Below are positions 60,903-64,000 of a stretch of DNA of 64,000 nt, in pieces. The translations under genes and the position numbers were made by a program. The notes beneath the pieces were generated by a model that was not told where the DNA came from, did no database searches, and worked only from the letters and a program-made list of their open reading frames with translations. Within the stretch, counting starts at the first letter, position 1. Each line of letters begins with the position of its first letter. This DNA comes from Nocardioides sp. NBC_00368 (GTDB lineage: Bacteria > Actinomycetota > Actinomycetes > Propionibacteriales > Nocardioidaceae), in NCBI RefSeq assembly GCF_036090055.1, contig NZ_CP107970.1, positions 4,156,501-4,220,500 on the forward strand, read 5' to 3'.

Positions 60903-62200
60903 CCGCGGGATGCGTTGGGGTCGAGGACGTCGCTTGCGGTTTCGGTCCAGTCGTCGGTGTAGTCGGCTTCCCACTCTTGGTTCTGGCTGCCGTTCTGGTC
61001 CCTCTTCTTGCTGCCGCGGCCACCGGCGGCACCGGCTCCACCGCGACCGGCCGTACCGCCGCGTCCGGCCCCACGTCCGCCGGCACCGGTGCCTCGCGCA
61101 CCGGCTCCCGCGCCACGCGCGCCCGCACCGCGGGCCCCAGCGCCAGCGCCGGCTCCCGCACGGGCACCCGCTGCGCCAGCCCTACCAACTGCGGACCTGG
61201 CCGCGGCCGACCGGGAGGTGGCTCCAGCGGTCGCTGCCTTCGCGGACGCTCCGGCGGCGAACCTGCTGGCGATGGCCTTGGCCACGCCGGCGCCGAGGAG
61301 GGCGCCGCCACCGGCGATCGCGAGAGCGGACATGCCGCCTGTGCCGCCAGCCAGGGGTGCGAGGCCGTCAGCCGTCTCGACCATCGCATACGAGGTCGAG
61401 GGCGCGGGCGTGCCGTCGGCGTTGATCCACTCGGTGCCGTTCCACTCGGGCTTGTTCTCCGCCTTGTGCGCCTCGATGTTGGCCTTCTCCTGAGCGATCA
61501 GCTCATGACCCCACCCGTCGGGGTAAAGCGTCCCGGAGTTGTACTTCGACATCCGCGCCTGGGACGCGGCGACCTGGCTCGCCGAACCCGGCTGTGACGC
61601 CGTGCCCGGGGGCAAAGCGTTGGAGTCACTGCCGTCGTCGTACAAGGCGCGTACCTTCGGCTCCGCCTCTTCGACGGAGACGTCGACGGCCTGGACCTTT
61701 TCCGCAGCGACGCGCTCGGCGTCAGCGATGGCGGCCTCACGCTCGGCGTAGGCGTTTTTGGCTTCGGTGTACTCCTTCTTGTTCAGCTCAGCCTGAGCAA
61801 CTGACGTGCCGCCACCCGGCGTCGTCTTGAAGGTTGACTCCGGCGGCACCGGATCGTGAGAGGCGGGAAGTGTCGCCTCAAGCGCCTTGTGGGCTTCCTG
61901 GGCATCCTTCATCCGGTCTCGAACAACCCACAACGCTGCAGTCGCCTCCTCGAGAACGTCGCGCTTCTCGTTGGTCTCCTTGCCCGACGTCTCCATGTCA
62001 CGCCGAGCTGCGGGACCCGACAACGACGTGTCCGAAAAGCCGTCCTCGACCCGCGCAGCGTTGCTGATCATGGCGTTGCCCGCTGCATCGAACCGGTCCG
62101 TGGCGCGTTCCCAACTTCTGATCATCGCCTCGATTGCGCTCGGATCGCTGCCGCGCACGTACGTGCCGAGGCGTTCCATCCATGGACCCTTGACCGTCAT
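60842..62200 (-). CDS. PPE/WXG-like type VII secretion substrate with Ala/Gly/Arg-rich tail
   Basis: A 452-residue protein. The N-terminal 200 residues are helical (MIRSWERATDRFDAAGNAM; EYTEAKNAYAEREAAIADAERVAAEKVQAVDV) and resemble PPE-like or WXG exported proteins. In the middle are NSGTLYPDGWGHELIAQEKANIEAHK and a helix LAIAGGGALLGAGVAKAIA. A low-complexity GAGARGAGARG-type segment (about residues 335-400) precedes an acidic C-terminus with ADYTDDWTETASDVLDPN. GGAGGGACG precedes the ATG. It is divergent from a lipoprotein gene. Confidence 0.72.
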   Translation of the reverse strand: MTVKGPWMERLGTYVRGSDPSAIEAMIRSWERATDRFDAAGNAMISNAARVEDGFSDTSLSGPAARRDMETSGKETNEKRDVLEEATAALWVVRDRMKDAQEAHKALEATLPASHDPVPPESTFKTTPGGGTSVAQAELNKKEYTEAKNAYAEREAAIADAERVAAEKVQAVDVSVEEAEPKVRALYDDGSDSNALPPGTASQPGSASQVAASQARMSKYNSGTLYPDGWGHELIAQEKANIEAHKAENKPEWNGTEWINADGTPAPSTSYAMVETADGLAPLAGGTGGMSALAIAGGGALLGAGVAKAIASRFAAGASAKAATAGATSRSAAARSAVGRAGAAGARAGAGAGAGARGAGARGAGAGARGTGAGGRGAGRGGTAGRGGAGAAGGRGSKKRDQNGSQNQEWEADYTDDWTETASDVLDPNASRGWVPNATQGDDISDGKNRRS

Positions 62201-62299
62201 CGTCCCTCCCGAGGACTTCAGTTGGGGCACCGGACAGCCCCTTCACAACGTAAACGATATGGGGCGCACGCGGCATCATGCCTGCCCATTCGATTGCTC

Positions 62300-62305
62300 T
62301 ACAGT
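62300..62305 (+). promoter_or_regulatory. -10 box of the lipoprotein leaderless promoter
   Basis: TACAGT, 6 bp before the ATG at 62312. Confidence 0.4.
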
Positions 62306-62311
62306 CTTCCC

Positions 62312-62923
62312 ATGCCGACCTCTCGGACGATCGCGGCCACCGCGCTGATCCTGACTACTGCCCTCACCGGAACCAGTTGTGCGTCGTCCGCCGGAAGCGG
62401 CCCGGATGCACCGAGCACTCCAAGCGAGAGCGCCGCTGCCAGCACCTCTCCGACGTCATCCTCCATTCCCAGTGATTGGCAAGAAGTGTCGGTCGACTCG
62501 GCCCAACTCCACATCCCGCCGAACTGGGCTGTCGAGCCTGGAGGCGCGGAGACGGTGTCGATGGTCGCTCCGAAGGACGATCTCGGCTACTCACCCGGAT
62601 TCGGAAACCTCCTGTCCAGCAACCTCGCGGGTGGCGGCGACATGGCGTCCAACGTCGAGACCCTCGCTGGGTACGAGAAGGAGCGACTGACGACTGCTGG
62701 ATCCACGAACCTGAAGCGCCTTCCCGACGTGACGCTCAACGGTGCCCTCTTCTATCACTTTCAGTACGAGAAAGATCGGACCTGGAACGACAGCTACGCC
62801 ACGGTGACCGAGGACGGCCGTCAGCAGATCACCGTCAACTGGGATTTCAACAAGAGCGACATCGACCGGAAGGGTGCGGACGCTCTCATCGCCGAGGTCA
62901 TGCCGACATTCGAACTGCTCTGA
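62312..62923 (+). CDS. DcrB/LpqN-like lipoprotein
   Basis: A 203-residue lipoprotein. Signal peptide with lipobox TGTSC (cysteine about 23), a Ser/Thr/Pro-rich linker (about 25-55), then a domain starting WQEVSVDSAQLHIPPNWAVEPGG and containing LNGALFYHFQYEKDRTWNDSYATV, typical of DcrB/LpqN-like folds. It sits outside the membrane and may assist exported substrates encoded nearby. It resembles the 174-residue soluble protein at 58182-58706 in layout. Confidence 0.75.
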   Translation: MPTSRTIAATALILTTALTGTSCASSAGSGPDAPSTPSESAAASTSPTSSSIPSDWQEVSVDSAQLHIPPNWAVEPGGAETVSMVAPKDDLGYSPGFGNLLSSNLAGGGDMASNVETLAGYEKERLTTAGSTNLKRLPDVTLNGALFYHFQYEKDRTWNDSYATVTEDGRQQITVNWDFNKSDIDRKGADALIAEVMPTFELL

Positions 62924-62939
62924 CGTCTGCCCGACGCAG

Positions 62940-63323
62940 TCAGACTGCGAAGTACTTGCCCGGGCCCGCCTTGTCGAAGATCACGAGCGGGTTGCTCATC
63001 AGGGCAAGCGCCGAAGCAAACTTCTGCGCGGTGATCGCAGCATCGACGTCAGCGCCTTCGAGCGCAACCATCGCCTCATGAATGCCATCGCTGGTCGACT
63101 TCAGTCCCTCCGCGGTGTCGCCAAGAGACCGATCGATGTTCTGGTGGCCTTTGGCAACGACGCCCGCGAGCCACTCACCACGGGCTGATCCACCGAACAT
63201 CCCGGCAACGGGATCGACAAGAGCCTTTCGCTCTGAGATCACGAGCTGACGCTCGTCATCCAGTGCTTGTCGAGCATTGTCCAACCTGACCGCATCGACG
63301 CTGACCTGACCCTTGTCACCCAT
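62940..63323 (-). CDS. WXG100-like/ESX secretion-associated small protein
   Basis: A 127-residue mostly helical protein: VRLDNARQALDDERQLVISERKAL, ARGEWLAGVVAKGHQNIDRSL, TAEGLKSTSDGIHEAMVALEGADVDAA. The W near the helix-turn-helix bend (GEWLAG) fits a WXG100-like hairpin, with an extra C-terminal segment (MSNPLVIFDKAGPGKYFAV). GGAGGGCGG precedes the ATG. Unpaired here; it may be secreted with the other substrates. Confidence 0.65.
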   Translation of the reverse strand: MGDKGQVSVDAVRLDNARQALDDERQLVISERKALVDPVAGMFGGSARGEWLAGVVAKGHQNIDRSLGDTAEGLKSTSDGIHEAMVALEGADVDAAITAQKFASALALMSNPLVIFDKAGPGKYFAV

Positions 63324-63391
63324 GGTCCGCCCTCCCGAGGCTTCCGATCGCACCCCCGGCGGGTGCCTCAGTAGGAGTAGTACACCACGGC

Positions 63392-64000
63392 TCACAGGGC
63401 GACGGGCAGGGATGCGTAGCCGCGGAGGATGCGGGTGGGGCGGCGTGTGGCTTCGCCGTCGACGCGGAGGGTGGGGAAGCGCTCGAAGAGCATGCGGAGG
63501 CCTACGCGGGCTTCGAGGCGGGCGAGGCTGGCGCCGAGGCAGAAGTGGGCGCCGGCGGAGAAGGAGAGGTGCTGGTCGGCGTTGGCCCGGGCGATGTCGT
63601 ACGTGTCGGGCTCCTCGAACACCGAGGGGTCGCGGTTGGCTCCGCCGATGACCACGGCGACGGCGGTGCCTTTGGCGACGTCCGTGCCCCCGACGCGCGT
63701 ATCCGCGTAGGCCTCGCGGACGGTGGCCATGACCGGCGGGTCCCAGCGCAGAGTCTCTTCGACGACACCGTCGACGATGGACGGGTCCGAGAGCAGAAGG
63801 GAACGCTGCTCAGGGTGGGCGTCGAGGGCAGCGACGGCATTGCCGATCAGGTTGACGGTGGTCTCGAACCCGGCTGCCAGCAACAACAACCCGAGGGCGT
63901 GGAGCTCGATGTCGTCGAGGTCGCCGGCGATCACCAGGGCGCTGAGGAGGTCGTCGGCGGGGTCGGCGCGGAGGCGGCGTACGTGGTCCTCGAACCAGTG
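63392..64000 (-). CDS. Cytochrome P450, C-terminal part (cut by window edge)
   Basis: The last 202 residues of a P450 monooxygenase. The I-helix oxygen-binding motif is LLLAAGFETTVNL, K-helix ExxR is EETLRWDPP, and the heme loop FSAGAHFCLGASLARLE holds the axial cysteine. The C-terminus TRILRGYASLPVAL is typical of bacterial CYP families. The open frame continues through the right edge, so the N-terminal half is missing from view. Substrate unknown. Confidence 0.95.
   Translation of the reverse strand, partial: HWFEDHVRRLRADPADDLLSALVIAGDLDDIELHALGLLLLAAGFETTVNLIGNAVAALDAHPEQRSLLLSDPSIVDGVVEETLRWDPPVMATVREAYADTRVGGTDVAKGTAVAVVIGGANRDPSVFEEPDTYDIARANADQHLSFSAGAHFCLGASLARLEARVGLRMLFERFPTLRVDGEATRRPTRILRGYASLPVAL

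Noticed and set aside
57203..63323. Complete type VII secretion locus
   Set aside because: No FtsK-like EccC, EccB, EccD, EccE or mycosin gene is present; only substrates and accessory proteins are encoded.

Overview
The window is GC-rich chromosomal DNA from an actinobacterium, most likely of the Nocardioidaceae (Nocardioides-like). Support: the codon bias; many genes starting 6-8 bases after a TAnnnT -10 box (leaderless mRNAs); actinobacterial families (DUF4446, DUF5926, DUF4333, DUF1918, 2TM, PAP2-diacylglycerol kinase fusion, orphan type VII secretion substrates). The genus is an inference. No rRNA, tRNA, CRISPR array, transposase or prophage was seen.

Layout. 1-2.5 kb: start of an FMN hydroxy-acid oxidase, then a TetR regulator divergent from a sterol desaturase-like membrane enzyme with a clear operator between them. 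2.5-8.6 kb, minus strand: HAD phosphatase, GNAT, HAD phosphatase, serS, then a large secreted RTX calcium-binding protein. 8.7-18.3 kb, mostly plus: PAP2-DAG kinase fusion, a structured RNA resembling 6C RNA, DUF4446, pheA, larB-larC, a GDT1 cation exporter, arcA, a cAMP-binding protein with an adenylate cyclase, and an AraC-GyrI regulator. 18.4-25.9 kb: SEC-C protein, GDPD, SDR, membrane protein, lytic transglycosylase, MDR reductase, amidohydrolase and a cysteine dioxygenase-like enzyme. 26.2-29.6 kb: a four-gene osmoprotectant (Opu-type) ABC transporter. 29.6-33.7 kb: TetR with a DUF308-like membrane protein and a pyridine nucleotide-disulfide oxidoreductase, a pseudogene and a membrane protein. 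33.7-37 kb: a stress island (VOC, small membrane proteins, 2TM, DUF1918, beta-CASP nuclease) with DosR-like boxes. 37-41.8 kb: AAA ATPase, Fpg/Nei glycosylase, rhodanese, aat, EcsC, P-loop protein. 41.8-45.3 kb: two sulfotransferases around an unrecognised protein. 45.4-50.4 kb: leucine catabolism (methylcrotonyl-CoA carboxylase, HMG-CoA lyase) under a TetR. 50.5-57.2 kb: SWIM protein with SNF2 helicase, molybdopterin enzyme, MFS exporter, GH114 lipoprotein. 57.2-63.3 kb: a visibly lower-GC island of type VII secretion substrates and DcrB/LpqN-like partners. The right edge cuts a cytochrome P450.

Two themes stand out. First, palindromic intergenic elements recur just downstream of genes. Three copies are exactly 90 nt and share a core, two are 69 nt, one is a perfect 28-bp hairpin, and further repeat units are inserted in frame inside larC and the helicase. 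Two of the 90-nt copies supply the stop codon of the gene they follow. Second, the low-GC island holds a translationally coupled three-gene module (60597 down to 58182): a small YxxxD-tagged protein, a WXG/LXG-like secreted protein with a glycine-rich beta domain, and a DcrB/LpqN-like protein. It is a candidate undescribed type VII effector system.
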